A stretch of 64,000 nucleotides of DNA from Saccharicrinis carchari (GCF_900182605.1 NZ_FXTB01000003.1:310001-374000), one strand, 5' to 3'; shown: positions 17,827 through 27,544, numbered from the stretch's first letter. The notes: generated by a model from the sequence alone, not told the origin. Numbers and translations: made by a program.

Positions 17827-20571
17827 TCACTTTACCTCGTAGTTGTAAAGATAATTGTTTTCGCCACCTACGATAAGGTTAAATTTAGTGCTCTTTTTAT
17901 TCAAAAACCCAATGCTGAATCTGGACTTTCCTCTTAGTGGAAAGTTTTTGTACAGGTTGCCATCGCTGTTGATGAGGTATATTTTATTGTTTTGGGCATC
18001 GAACACACCAATTTTTTTATTATTGCTCGAGAAAAAATAAGTATCTGCTGCCGGAAGAAGCTTCCCGTCTATCTTAAGCTCAAATATTTTTTTGCCACTT
18101 GCGGCAAATGCCATTACTTTATCTCCGGATACTAAAATAGACTCCGTACCATTTTTACTACTCATATCATAAGCCAGGTAAAAGTGCTCCTGCGATGAGT
18201 TAAGCAGTGTTTGCTGCTTCACATCGCCATTGCTTAAATTAATAAGTTGTAGGTTGCCCTTGGTGTCGGTTGTACTTAAATAGGTGTGGTTGTTTTTGGT
18301 TACTAAATAAAAACTGCTATTGGTATTTCTCACAAAATCGGATTTTAGCTTCACACGTTCTTTGCCCCTGCGGTTTAAAATATAGTTGCGTTTGTTATCT
18401 GCAAAAGCGATGTAATCGTTGCCATTAGTCCTAAAGTGTTGTAAAGGCAGACTAACAGTACCCTCAGTGGGTTTGGCGTTCCATCCGGTAACCAGTTTGC
18501 CGGTTTTATCGTAGGCATAGGTTTGTTTATTGGCGCAGGCCACAAATATGCGGTAGTTGCGGTTGTTATCGTAATCGAATATGGCAATGGGATTGGTGGC
18601 CTTATGGGTTAATTCAATCGGGTATTTATCCACGTTGTTGCCATTGCGATCGAGTAAATATATTCTATTGGCCGTATTAAACAGGTATTGTAATTTATTG
18701 TTTCGGTAATAATCTATTTGGCTTATCTCGCCCAAGATGGGTGAACCAAGTTTCTTTTTCCATAATATCCTGCCCGAATTGGAGATAAGATAAAGCATAT
18801 TCGACTTGTCCTGTACCATTATTTCACGTTCGCGCGTGTAATGGTTTATCATTAAACTGGGTTTCCCGATAATAGTACTGTCGAGTCCGCTCTGCCATAC
18901 CGTTTCCGGTTCGCTTTGGCGCTGCGGCATATATTCGATACAAGCATTTACATACAACAGATCGTTGGCCGCAGTAAGCTGAATGCCTGCACCGTAAAAT
19001 TTATTCAGCGCTTCTTGCTGGGGTTTACTGGGGTTAAATAAGGCATGCTTGCCGGTTGTGGGCAGCAAGTTTTTCGCTTTAGAAAAATCGATGTAAACAA
19101 AGGCGTTTTCCTTGTATGCGAACCTATTAGAAAATTCGTTGTGATATTTGCTGTTTTGTAAGGTCTTATTTAGAATATTAGCATAAACAATGTTGGATAA
19201 TTGTTTCTGAGAGTCTGCAAATACCAGGTAGTTATCAATAAATGTAAAAAATTTCTGTGGCGAATCCGGACAATATGTACGCAGCATGAGCGGGAATACG
19301 GCCGAGGATTGGCTGCTGTAGATGGGTTGTTTTGTTTGGGCATCCAGTTGATAAAAGGATACCGGGACGAGTGTTTCGTCTGTAAGTTCTCCGAGTAATT
19401 TAAGTGTTTTCGATTTGCTCTGGGTTTTCACAATTAGGTATTTGTCGTCTTCGCCCTGCACATCGTTTGAGTGGCATATAAGGTAAGCAAATTCCTTGTC
19501 GATGAGTTCAAATATTCTTTTTTCTACTTCGTTTTGTTTGCCGCGCAGTTTTAGTTTATTATACGCTATTGTATACGATTCAAATTGATTGTTTTGCTTC
19601 AAATAAGTCATCAGCCGGTCTTTCAGTTTTCGGCTATGGTCAAAACTATACGATAACATAAAACTGGTGTTGTCGGGTATTACATTATTTATTTTGCTTG
19701 AGTTGGCACTCATTCCCTCAAATAAAGTGTTTATTTTTGATTGGTATTGAGCCGAGTATAAAAAGCCGTTGATGAGTAGGTGGTTGTCGTTCAGGTTTAC
19801 ATCCAGCTCACCCCAGCTGGCAATGTTTTTTACAAAACCAAGCTTTTTGCTTTGCAGGTGCTTAAAAGCCGGTGATAGTGCTTCGGGAAGGCGTTCAAAG
19901 TTGATAAATATATTGGCATCGGTATTGTTGCCCGAAGTTTTAAAAAGTTTATTAAAAGTGGTATCCTCCAAAAGAGAAAATTCAGTTCGCAACTGCCTCA
20001 ATGCGTTTTCTACTAATATGGAGGAACTGCTCGCCATTAAAATACCACGGTAAAAACTGGCAAAAACTTGTCCTTGACGGCCTTTTAGTTTTATAGCGTA
20101 GATAGGGGAGGTATTGTATTTTCGTTTGTCGATAATCCACCCCCCAGTGTTTTCGTCCAGAAAGGAAAGTATTTTATTTTCTTCGGCCTGATTGTTAAGT
20201 GCATAGGTGTATAAAGGGCACACGTTATTTTTTCCGAGGGGGTGAAACGAAATGGTAAGGGCTTTACTTTTTAGTGATCGGATAAGTCCGGTGTTAAAAA
20301 CAGAATCGTTTTGCAAACTGTTAAGGTGCGCGTTAAAAACCTTGAAGCCGGCAAATGCTTGCAGGGCTTCCATGTATTTCACATCGTTTAATAAGATGCC
20401 GATAAGGTTTTTAGGGTTTTGAATTTGAAGGATGAGCGAAGCATCGGTGGGGACTGCTTTTATGGTTTGATTATTTTTAAAATTTTTTAAGGTGGAAAAA
20501 TGAAAATAAGCAAATACAAGTAGCCCCGTCAGTACCAGAAGCCATAAAGCAGTAACAATTTTTCGCGACAT
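17827..20571 (-). CDS. Membrane-anchored protein with DUF3352-like region and C-terminal beta-propeller
   Basis: 914 residues. One N-terminal membrane span (about 5-26) anchors a large exported part. Residues about 40-570 resemble the DUF3352 type (VPTDASLILQIQNPKNL near the start); the C-terminal third (about 590-914) has repeated blades with motifs such as YLISNSGRILWKKKLGSP, YLLDRNGNNVDKYPIE, YAYDKTGKLVTGWNAKP and YLINSDGNLYKNFPLRG, a PQQ- or WD-like propeller. No enzyme motif is seen. It precedes the Gfo/Idh gene by 24 bp. I cannot name a function; exposure to the periplasm is inferred from the single span. Confidence 0.7.
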   Translation of the reverse strand: MSRKIVTALWLLVLTGLLVFAYFHFSTLKNFKNNQTIKAVPTDASLILQIQNPKNLIGILLNDVKYMEALQAFAGFKVFNAHLNSLQNDSVFNTGLIRSLKSKALTISFHPLGKNNVCPLYTYALNNQAEENKILSFLDENTGGWIIDKRKYNTSPIYAIKLKGRQGQVFASFYRGILMASSSSILVENALRQLRTEFSLLEDTTFNKLFKTSGNNTDANIFINFERLPEALSPAFKHLQSKKLGFVKNIASWGELDVNLNDNHLLINGFLYSAQYQSKINTLFEGMSANSSKINNVIPDNTSFMLSYSFDHSRKLKDRLMTYLKQNNQFESYTIAYNKLKLRGKQNEVEKRIFELIDKEFAYLICHSNDVQGEDDKYLIVKTQSKSKTLKLLGELTDETLVPVSFYQLDAQTKQPIYSSQSSAVFPLMLRTYCPDSPQKFFTFIDNYLVFADSQKQLSNIVYANILNKTLQNSKYHNEFSNRFAYKENAFVYIDFSKAKNLLPTTGKHALFNPSKPQQEALNKFYGAGIQLTAANDLLYVNACIEYMPQRQSEPETVWQSGLDSTIIGKPSLMINHYTREREIMVQDKSNMLYLISNSGRILWKKKLGSPILGEISQIDYYRNNKLQYLFNTANRIYLLDRNGNNVDKYPIELTHKATNPIAIFDYDNNRNYRIFVACANKQTYAYDKTGKLVTGWNAKPTEGTVSLPLQHFRTNGNDYIAFADNKRNYILNRRGKERVKLKSDFVRNTNSSFYLVTKNNHTYLSTTDTKGNLQLINLSNGDVKQQTLLNSSQEHFYLAYDMSSKNGTESILVSGDKVMAFAASGKKIFELKIDGKLLPAADTYFFSSNNKKIGVFDAQNNKIYLINSDGNLYKNFPLRGKSRFSIGFLNKKSTKFNLIVGGENNYLYNYEVK

Positions 20572-20906
20572 GTGATGAGTTTATAAATGTAGGTTCGTAT
20601 TTAAAACTCAAAAGTATAAAAACTTATTGATTTCATTAAATGATTGGGATAGGATAGCAATAATGCCATACTTATACGTCATGCAATGTTTGTTAAGTAA
20701 AAAAGTTGGCTGCATCGAACCTTGTTTCACGACCTCTTTTTATCTTCGATAGCGACTAAGCATAACATTCAGCAATAATAATAAGGGGCTGTGGGTTGGT
20801 TTTTAATTCAGGAATAACTTTTTAAAAATTAAAGTTCGGCTATATTGGGGCAAGCTGAATTTAATTGGTGTTTTCGATAACTTATAAATAGTTCGGTGTC
20901 ATTAAT
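20572..20906. other. Non-coding stretch between the propeller gene and porZ
   Basis: 335 bp with no supported frame. It is AT-rich and must contain the promoter of the 914-residue protein gene on the minus strand, but no perfect TAnnTTTG was identified. No repeat or terminator stands out. Confidence 0.45.
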
Positions 20907-23270
20907 TTATCGTACTATCATTATTTTTGTCACCATGGATTCCGACCCTTCTGTATCGGTGGCCAAAACCAAATAAACTCCGCTCGAAACCTTTTGGTTA
21001 TATACATTCCTTCCGTTCCATACAAGCTGTCCTCCTGTAGAAATAGCTTGATATACTATTTTTCCGCTGATATCGGTTATGCTAACGGTTGAGTTTTCCA
21101 TTAAACCGGTAATAGTTATGGGGCCCTGATGTTGTGGACGTACAGGATTAGGAAATGCTTTAACGTTTGAATAATTGGTTGCTCCTTCAGTAGATGTTCC
21201 GCGATAGGATACGATTCCTTTGTCGGTTCCAAAAAATACTTCTCCACTTCTGGGATTGATGGAAATGGATTTGATGTTGTTGGATAAAAGGGGGCTGTTG
21301 TTGCTATTAAAATGGCTGATTGTTTTTGTGCCGTCGCTTGAAACCAGATATACACCATTATTGGCGGTTCCTATCCACTTTCGGTTTGCGCCGTCTACCT
21401 CAATAACACTGATATGCTCATTTTCTAATAAATAATCGGCAAAGCCACTCCCGTCGTTGCGCGGTATTTTTATTCTTGAGGCCACGGGTTTTTCAATATT
21501 AAAAACCTCTCTTGGGCGGTAATAAACCAGAATACCGGCACTGGTGCCAACCCAAACATAACCCGACTTATCTTCTGCAACGCAGTATATGGTAGATAAT
21601 ACTTCTTTGCCATCATCGTCCCAGATTAGCATTTTTGAAGCCCGGGAATCATTGGTATCGCCGGCATATCTGTACCTGTCGTCGCTCGAATTATCAATGG
21701 TGCCGGCATGGTCGAATATAAATAAGCCTGGGGGGTTATGGAAGGATACAGCCCAAAAATGTCCCCACGAAGTTTGAATAGTCTGGTGGAGCCAGGGCTT
21801 TGATTTCTCGCTTTCAAGAATATAATCATAGCCGTACCATCCAAAGTTATTTTCGCTGTTATTTTCGTTAATAATCTTTGGTTTTACAATTATGGGATAT
21901 AGTATATTTTGGTTATTGGCAAACAGATTTCCCTGCTTATCAAACATAACCCCATTTATCAATCGCCATCCCGAGTTGAGTACAATGGCACTATTGGTTT
22001 CGGTGTAATGTTCAATGATGGCATCGTCCATTATCTCAAAAATGCCTGCAAAGGCACTGCTTACAAAAGCATGATTTTCATTATGTGGGTCAATCGCTAT
22101 GTCGTTTAAATTATAGGCGTTTTTTAAAAACGGATTGTTGTTATCTAAGCGTGTCCATGTCCCGTTACGATAGATGGAACATTCCGCCGGAACTCGGATT
22201 GGGCTAAATTGGTGGGGCAGACCCCGTACGGTCCAAAGTGCATTTGCCGTTGCCTTTAATTTAAAGCAATTGTTAGATGCGGGGCCATCTGGTACTATTT
22301 GCATATCGCCGGTACTGGATAATTGAATAAGACCCTGAGCGGCATCGCCTACCCATTTTGTGTTATTTTCATCTATGCAAATAGCTGAAAAATTAGGGTT
22401 GATGCTTTTTCCTTCCAGCGTAAAACTGTTGATGCTAGCTGTTTTATTAAGTGTTTCATCGTAAAGGTCGATGGTTTTGGCCGAAATGACGGCAATTCCA
22501 TTATTAAGCGCCTGTAGCCCAACAAAACTATTTTTTGTAAACTTATATTCCCATTGCCCGTGGCGGTATTCAAGAATATCGACCGAAGTACCGTTTGTTC
22601 TGGATGCAACAATGGTGTTATCAATGGAAGCCACGGAAAGATACGCCTTGCTGTCCTCACTAACCCTTTTCCAGGTTTGGTAAAAGGATAGTAAGTTACT
22701 GTTGATGGGAGCCCCCAAAATGCCTTGTTCTGTAGCTACATAAAAGGAATCGGCAGAGGCAGTCATTTGCATAACTTTTATATTGCTTGCGTTTTCGCCA
22801 ATTATATAGCTGTCGGCTATTTCTTTTTTAACGATATCCAGCACCACAACACCAAAATCGGTTGAGCAAAATGCTTTGTTGCCCTCAAAATAAATATGAT
22901 TGATTTTTTTGCTGACATTCATCTCTTTCAAAAATAAATCAGGGATGGTGTAGATTTTTGCATTACTTACAATATCAATTTTTCCATTGGTATAGCCTAC
23001 CACCAGCATATCTGAGGCGGGGGAGGATTTTATTGCGCTTATGCCTACATCGGATAGTCCATTTAGTTTACTTAGTTTTTCGAGAGCATATTCCTGCGTA
23101 TCGTACGAAAAAAGTCCCACATCAGTGGCTGCATATATTTTATTACCTGCCTTTTGCACACTATGTACTTGGTAAAACGACAAATAATCCTGCCATTGAC
23201 CAACAGGCACCTGTGCTTTTATGGATGTAAAAATTAATGAGGTAAACAGAAAAAGTGTACTCGGCTTCAT
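20907..23270 (-). CDS. porZ: PorZ-type T9SS surface protein with propeller domains and C-terminal sorting domain
   Basis: 787 residues. Signal peptide ends near SIKAQ; the mature start VPVGQWQDYLSFYQVHSV and the next blades (KIYAATDVGLFSYD, KLSKLNGLSDVGISAI) are the PorZ pattern. Two propeller-like regions fill about 20-690. The last 85 residues form a type IX secretion C-terminal domain: VKAFPNPVRPQ, an SVSITDISGKIVY strand and ending SGVYLVLAT...VTKIMIVR. In Porphyromonas PorZ is part of the surface attachment complex that joins A-LPS to secreted proteins. rdgB lies 22 bp upstream on the same strand. Together with the PorG-like gene it points to an active type IX system. Confidence 0.85.
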   Translation of the reverse strand: MKPSTLFLFTSLIFTSIKAQVPVGQWQDYLSFYQVHSVQKAGNKIYAATDVGLFSYDTQEYALEKLSKLNGLSDVGISAIKSSPASDMLVVGYTNGKIDIVSNAKIYTIPDLFLKEMNVSKKINHIYFEGNKAFCSTDFGVVVLDIVKKEIADSYIIGENASNIKVMQMTASADSFYVATEQGILGAPINSNLLSFYQTWKRVSEDSKAYLSVASIDNTIVASRTNGTSVDILEYRHGQWEYKFTKNSFVGLQALNNGIAVISAKTIDLYDETLNKTASINSFTLEGKSINPNFSAICIDENNTKWVGDAAQGLIQLSSTGDMQIVPDGPASNNCFKLKATANALWTVRGLPHQFSPIRVPAECSIYRNGTWTRLDNNNPFLKNAYNLNDIAIDPHNENHAFVSSAFAGIFEIMDDAIIEHYTETNSAIVLNSGWRLINGVMFDKQGNLFANNQNILYPIIVKPKIINENNSENNFGWYGYDYILESEKSKPWLHQTIQTSWGHFWAVSFHNPPGLFIFDHAGTIDNSSDDRYRYAGDTNDSRASKMLIWDDDGKEVLSTIYCVAEDKSGYVWVGTSAGILVYYRPREVFNIEKPVASRIKIPRNDGSGFADYLLENEHISVIEVDGANRKWIGTANNGVYLVSSDGTKTISHFNSNNSPLLSNNIKSISINPRSGEVFFGTDKGIVSYRGTSTEGATNYSNVKAFPNPVRPQHQGPITITGLMENSTVSITDISGKIVYQAISTGGQLVWNGRNVYNQKVSSGVYLVLATDTEGSESMVTKIMIVR

Positions 23271-23292
23271 ATGGTGTAATTTGTAAGCAGCG

Positions 23293-23868
23293 CTATAATT
23301 TATTTAAAAACTCAACCATTTTATTTATGGCTCGGGCTCTGTGGCTTATTTTATTTTTTGCCGACGGTTCCATTTCAGCCATGGTTATATCGTATCCGTA
23401 GGGTATAAAAATGGGGTCGTACCCAAAACCTTTACTTCCCGATTGCCGGCGTGTGATGTGTCCGTTTACAATGCCCTCAAACTGATATTCTTTCCCATTT
23501 AATATCAATGAGATAACGGTTCGGAATCGCGCTTTTCTATTGGCTTCATCCCTTAACTTATCCAGCAATTTGTTCATGTTCCGGATAGCATCCTTTTCAT
23601 CGCCGGCATATCGGGCACTATACACCCCGGGCTCCCCCTTAAGAGCTTCTACTTCCAAGCCCGTATCGTCGGCAAAGCAATTTATATGATATTTGTTGTA
23701 AATATATGCCGATTTTTGTGTGGCATTAGCTTCCAGGGTGAGGCCTGTTTCCGGAATATCTTCGGAGCAGTTAATATCTTTCAAACTTTTCAGCACAATT
23801 CCACAAGCAAGTATGTTTTTAATCTCGCTAAGCTTGTGCTGGTTATTGGTTGCAAAAACAAGTTCCAT
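23293..23868 (-). CDS. rdgB: XTP/dITP diphosphatase (HAM1/RdgB)
   Basis: 191 residues from ATG 23868, which opens with [20 protein letters not shown], the canonical start; the upstream ATG at 23952 would add 28 residues and overlap the uspA terminator. The acidic loop [22 protein letters not shown] and the C-terminal [10 protein letters not shown] are the nucleotide- and metal-binding signatures. It hydrolyses non-canonical purine triphosphates (dITP, XTP) to keep them out of DNA and RNA. It sits directly upstream of porZ with a 22-bp gap. Confidence 0.94.
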   Translation of the reverse strand: MELVFATNNQHKLSEIKNILACGIVLKSLKDINCSEDIPETGLTLEANATQKSAYIYNKYHINCFADDTGLEVEALKGEPGVYSARYAGDEKDAIRNMNKLLDKLRDEANRKARFRTVISLILNGKEYQFEGIVNGHITRRQSGSKGFGYDPIFIPYGYDITMAEMEPSAKNKISHRARAINKMVEFLNKL

Positions 23869-23912
23869 ATGGGTATAAACGCTTTTAATGGCTGCGATAG
23901 TATTATGCTGCC

Positions 23913-23946
23913 TAAAAAAAACAACGCCTTGCGGGTGGCGTTGTTT
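23913..23946 (-). terminator. Terminator after the universal stress protein gene
   Basis: On the minus strand AAACAACGCC (23946-23937) pairs with GGCGTTGTTT (23928-23919) over an 8-nt loop, followed by a T-run to about 23913. It separates uspA from rdgB-porZ. Confidence 0.85.
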
Positions 23947-23977
23947 AATCATTTCGGTTTAAGATGCGCTGTTATGA

Positions 23978-24808
23978 CTAAAACGCCCCGTATCCGTATT
24001 TCATTAAATCGGTTCGTGGATTAATAACCATAACGGGTACTTTAAAGCTATTGGCTATAATATGTTGTTCGTTGGCTCCAAGTATATAATCATGGAAAGC
24101 AATGTCACGGGTAGTCATAATAATAATGGCATCGGCATTAATAGTATTGGCAAAGTTTATCGTTTCCTGAGCAAAGGATCCTTTACCATCAGATAAGGAA
24201 AGCTCATAATTGATCTCTTTTTCTTCCAGATAATTTTTGCAAAATACCAGGTTGGCTTTGGTTCTGGGTTCAATTACACCATCCTTGGTAGAGCTGCTAA
24301 ATAAAAATACCTTCGTTTCCATAAAACTGGACAGGTATTGCGCCCAATAGAGTTTTTCTTTATTCTCGGTTTTAAAATCTACCGGGAAAACAATTTTTTT
24401 AACCTCTGAATCCGTAGGTTTATCCTGTACTACAAAAAACGGAATTTTGGAACCTACAATTACTTTTAACGCCCAACTGCCGGTTAACTTTTGTCGCCCT
24501 TTAATACCATGGGTACCCATAACCACCAAATTGGCGTTTATTTCAGAGGCAACTTCTTTTATGGTTTTAAAAATAGTTCCTTCTTTAACAACAAGATTCA
24601 CATTTATACCGTAACTATCTTTAATTTTTTGTTTTTCCTGTGTGAGTTTTTTTAGCGCCTCATCCGCATCCGTATCTTTTTTAACAATATGTAACAGGTA
24701 AATTTGTGCACCATTTCGTTGAGAAAGCGATTTGACATGAGCTACCGCGTGCATGGCAACCTGGGTAAAGTCATATGGTATCAGTATTATGTTTTCTGTT
24801 TTCTCCAT
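23978..24808 (-). CDS. Universal stress protein, two tandem Usp domains
   Basis: 276 residues made of two UspA domains (about 1-145 and 148-276). The first starts NIILIPYDFTQVAMHAVAH and contains the nucleotide-binding-like GTHGIKGRQKLTGSWA (about 113-128), close to the G-2x-G-9x-G-S/T pattern of ATP-binding Usp proteins. The second, KIVFPVDFKTENKEK onward, has a degenerate loop (TTRDIAFHDYILGANEQ). Cytoplasmic, role under stress unknown. It is divergent from the cyclase gene with a 92-bp shared upstream region. Confidence 0.88.
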   Translation of the reverse strand: MEKTENIILIPYDFTQVAMHAVAHVKSLSQRNGAQIYLLHIVKKDTDADEALKKLTQEKQKIKDSYGINVNLVVKEGTIFKTIKEVASEINANLVVMGTHGIKGRQKLTGSWALKVIVGSKIPFFVVQDKPTDSEVKKIVFPVDFKTENKEKLYWAQYLSSFMETKVFLFSSSTKDGVIEPRTKANLVFCKNYLEEKEINYELSLSDGKGSFAQETINFANTINADAIIIMTTRDIAFHDYILGANEQHIIANSFKVPVMVINPRTDLMKYGYGAF

Positions 24809-24831
24809 GATGTTTATTTAAATGTTAAGCG

Positions 24832-24863
24832 TTTATTTTTGCGAAATAAATATACTACTTTTG
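24832..24863 (+). promoter_or_regulatory. Promoter candidate of the adenylate cyclase gene
   Basis: TACTTTTG at 24856-24863 is an exact TAnnTTTG box; a TTTA at 24832-24835 lies 20 bp upstream as a one-mismatch -33 box. The start point near 24870 would leave about 30 nt before the GTG. Confidence 0.55.
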
Positions 24864-24900
24864 GTAAATAATCAAAGAATAAAGATTAAAACAATCTACT

Positions 24901-26718
24901 GTGACTTTAAAAGTCTTAATCCCGGGGATACGAAAAATAACTTTATTAGCTATTTGTCTGTTCCTAACGCAAATAGGTATTTATGCGGAGCTAAGTTACT
25001 CTTTATTACAAAAAGAGGCAAAAAGGATGATTAATTCAATTGTTTTATCCGGTGATACCCTCAATAGGCCATCTGTTTTGGATACGGTGTGCGCGGTTGA
25101 AAGTAAACTTGACTTTGTGGAGTTTAACTTTGTGCCTGCACATCCCGACTCGGCAGAATTACGACGTTTTTATTTAAAGGGGCATGATGCAACCTTTGGT
25201 AAGTGGACCTATAAAAATAGTGTTACCTATAGTAACTTAGAAAAAGGCAACTACCAATTTATTTTGGAATCGGAAAAGGGTGTACAAACCATTTATTTGT
25301 ATATAGCTCCTTCGCTCAATGGATATTTAGTTTCTACAGTAATATTACTGCTGGTAGCTGTAACGGGTTTATTATTGCTCAAAATTGGTTTTAAAAAGGG
25401 CGCAAAACGAAAGCTATTTCCTTTTCATCGGGACTCCATTGCCCCTTTGTTACAAAAATATTTAAATCAACCTACAACCGAAACGGCAGAATACAGGAAG
25501 CTTGCGCAGCGACGATCCATTAAATACGAAAAAGCAACCGTGTTATTTGCCGATATTCAGGGCTTTACAAAAATAGTTGAGCACATGAATCCCGAAACAT
25601 TAATAGATGAGCTGGATAGGTTTTTTGTGCATTTTGATGAGGTGGCTGAGAAATATAAAATTGAAAAAATAAAGACCATAGGCGATGCATACATGTGTGC
25701 CGGCGGTTTGCCCGAAAAAAACAGAACCAACCCTATTGAAGTGGTGATGGCGGCTATTGAAATGCAACAGTTTATGCAAAAAACGGGTGAAGAAGCCCAA
25801 AAAGATGGAAAAGACTTTTGGGAATTAAGGATAGGGATTCATACCGGTAGTGTTATATCCGGGGTGATAGGGCGTAAAAAGCTATCTTTTGATATTTGGG
25901 GCGATACGGTAAATATTGCAAGCCGGATGGAATCCTCGGGAGTGGCAGGTAAAATTAATGTTTCCGGGGTAAGTTATCAGCTTATTAAAGATTTTTTTGT
26001 TTGTGAGTACCGTGGTAAAATGCCCATAAAATATAAAGGCGAAACAGATATGTACTTCGTAAAAGGAATAATGCCCCATTTGTCGGACGGCGAACTAGGA
26101 AAGCGACCAAACGAAGAGTTTTTTACCAAATTGCAATGGATAAGGTATGACGATATTGAGGAGGTGGTATTGACCAAGATGAAGACAGAACTGCCGGCTT
26201 CGGTAACATACCATAACATACAGCACACCATTGACGTTTGTACTCAGGTTGAAGTACTGGGCCGAGCCGAAGGCTTAAGTAGTAAAAATCTATTACTGGT
26301 AAAAACGGCTGCTCTTTTTCATGATACCGGCTTTATGGTTAATCCGCAGCACCACGAGGTACAGAGCGTTAGGATAGTAAGGGAAATGCTGCCTCATTAT
26401 GGATTCAGAAAAAATGAGATAGAAACCATAAGCCAATTAATTATGGCAACTGAGAGCAATGCCGAACCCAATAATTTAATGGAAATGGTACTCAAAGATG
26501 CCGATTTGGATTACCTGGGTCGCGCCGATTTTGTGCCTCTGTCGTTGAAACTTTGGGAGGAATTGTGCGAACACAATGGTAAGATGTCGCAAAAAGAATG
26601 GAACAAAAAACAATTTGCTTTTTTAAGTAAGCATGTATATTATACTGCTACCGCAAAAAAAATGCGTCAGGTGAATAAAAAGATGCAGTTGAAAAAAATA
26701 GAAAGATTATTAAAATAG
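24901..26718 (+). CDS. Membrane adenylate cyclase (class III) fused to an HD domain, with a periplasmic Y_Y_Y-like domain
   Basis: 605 residues from GTG 24901; no earlier in-frame ATG fits. Domains in order: signal sequence (about 10-29), a periplasmic Y_Y_Y-like region (about 85-137, YLKGHDATFGKWTY then NLEKGNYQFILES), a membrane span (141-163), a class III cyclase domain (about 205-390) and a C-terminal HD-type domain (about 430-590). Cyclase residues: metal Asp218 and Asp262, adenine-selecting Lys258 and Asp331, transition-state Asn338 and Arg342, so it should make cAMP. HD residues include His438, His442 and His473-Asp474. Whether the HD part hydrolyses a cyclic nucleotide is not shown. 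No cAMP receptor lies nearby. Confidence 0.88.
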   Translation: MTLKVLIPGIRKITLLAICLFLTQIGIYAELSYSLLQKEAKRMINSIVLSGDTLNRPSVLDTVCAVESKLDFVEFNFVPAHPDSAELRRFYLKGHDATFGKWTYKNSVTYSNLEKGNYQFILESEKGVQTIYLYIAPSLNGYLVSTVILLLVAVTGLLLLKIGFKKGAKRKLFPFHRDSIAPLLQKYLNQPTTETAEYRKLAQRRSIKYEKATVLFADIQGFTKIVEHMNPETLIDELDRFFVHFDEVAEKYKIEKIKTIGDAYMCAGGLPEKNRTNPIEVVMAAIEMQQFMQKTGEEAQKDGKDFWELRIGIHTGSVISGVIGRKKLSFDIWGDTVNIASRMESSGVAGKINVSGVSYQLIKDFFVCEYRGKMPIKYKGETDMYFVKGIMPHLSDGELGKRPNEEFFTKLQWIRYDDIEEVVLTKMKTELPASVTYHNIQHTIDVCTQVEVLGRAEGLSSKNLLLVKTAALFHDTGFMVNPQHHEVQSVRIVREMLPHYGFRKNEIETISQLIMATESNAEPNNLMEMVLKDADLDYLGRADFVPLSLKLWEELCEHNGKMSQKEWNKKQFAFLSKHVYYTATAKKMRQVNKKMQLKKIERLLK

Positions 26719-26787
26719 AAACAGTATATTTAGCGTTTTATTTGCTTTAGGACAATGAAATTATTCAACACAAAAAAATATAAAACA

Positions 26788-27171
26788 ATGGCAAAGTCGT
26801 ACGAACCGGAAACAAAATCGCATAATCTGATAGGTGTAGGTACAAAAATAACGGGTAACATCGAAACTACCGAGAGCATACGGATAGATGGAGAAGTTGA
26901 AGGGAATATATCGTCAAAAGGTAAGGTTGTAGTAGGAGGTAAAGGAAAAATAAAAGGAGAGATAGATTGCCTTAATGCCGAAATTGAGGGTGTATTAGAA
27001 GGCAAGGTGCAGATTAAAGAACTTCTCTCGTTAAAATCTACTTCAAAATTATATGGCGACATACGAACCAATAAACTAACCATTGAGCCCGGCGCTGTTT
27101 TTACCGGTAAATGTGCTATGGGATTGGATGCGAAGCCGGGTGTGCCTCCCGTTCAAGATACTAAAAAGTGA
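26788..27171 (+). CDS. Bactofilin
   Basis: 127 residues from ATG 26788 (MAKSYEPETK); an in-frame ATG at 26755 adds 11 Lys/Asn-rich residues. The core (about 20-115) is the repetitive beta-helix of bactofilins: GTKITGNIETTESIRIDG, EGNISSKGKVVVGGKGK, EGKVQIKELLSLKSTSK and the closing IEPGAVFTGKC. Bactofilins polymerise without nucleotides into filaments on the inner face of the membrane and affect shape or wall synthesis. It is 1 bp from the next gene and heads the ATP-synthase cluster, an association also seen in other Bacteroidota. Confidence 0.9.
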   Translation: MAKSYEPETKSHNLIGVGTKITGNIETTESIRIDGEVEGNISSKGKVVVGGKGKIKGEIDCLNAEIEGVLEGKVQIKELLSLKSTSKLYGDIRTNKLTIEPGAVFTGKCAMGLDAKPGVPPVQDTKK

Positions 27172-27172
27172 C

Positions 27173-27544
27173 ATGGCCACCAATGAGCTGCGGAACCGAA
27201 TACTGCTATACCTGGCTCTCTTTCTCGTATTGCTGATATTCAACCTTGCATTGGCACATTTTCATTACAGCGAATTGCTGAACAAAGTGGGTGAAATAAA
27301 GTTGTTTCTATTGGTTCTGTTTAGTGCTTGCGCTTTTACCATTAAATGGACAAAAAAAAATTTTAACCATTTTTATCTAAGTGTGTTTTTGGTCAGCATA
27401 GGGGTAAAAATGCTGGCCTCATTGGTTTATCTGTGGCCGGTAATGGAAAGAGATTGGGTAGAGAAGGATATCATTGCCTTAGTTTTTATGGCAAATTACC
27501 TTATTTACCTAAACTTTTTTGTTATGTATATCGTAAAGGAGTAA
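27173..27544 (+). CDS. Small four-span membrane protein of the ATP synthase cluster (DUF6168-like)
   Basis: 123 residues from ATG 27173, one base after the bactofilin stop; a frame from 27083 would overlap the bactofilin. It shows four hydrophobic spans (about 10-31, 40-58, 66-87 and 96-118) with short loops and no catalytic residue. By length, spans and place just before atpB it matches the small DUF6168-type proteins of Bacteroidota ATP synthase operons, which stand where AtpI would be in other phyla. A role in c-ring assembly is only analogy. Confidence 0.7.
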   Translation: MATNELRNRILLYLALFLVLLIFNLALAHFHYSELLNKVGEIKLFLLVLFSACAFTIKWTKKNFNHFYLSVFLVSIGVKMLASLVYLWPVMERDWVEKDIIALVFMANYLIYLNFFVMYIVKE

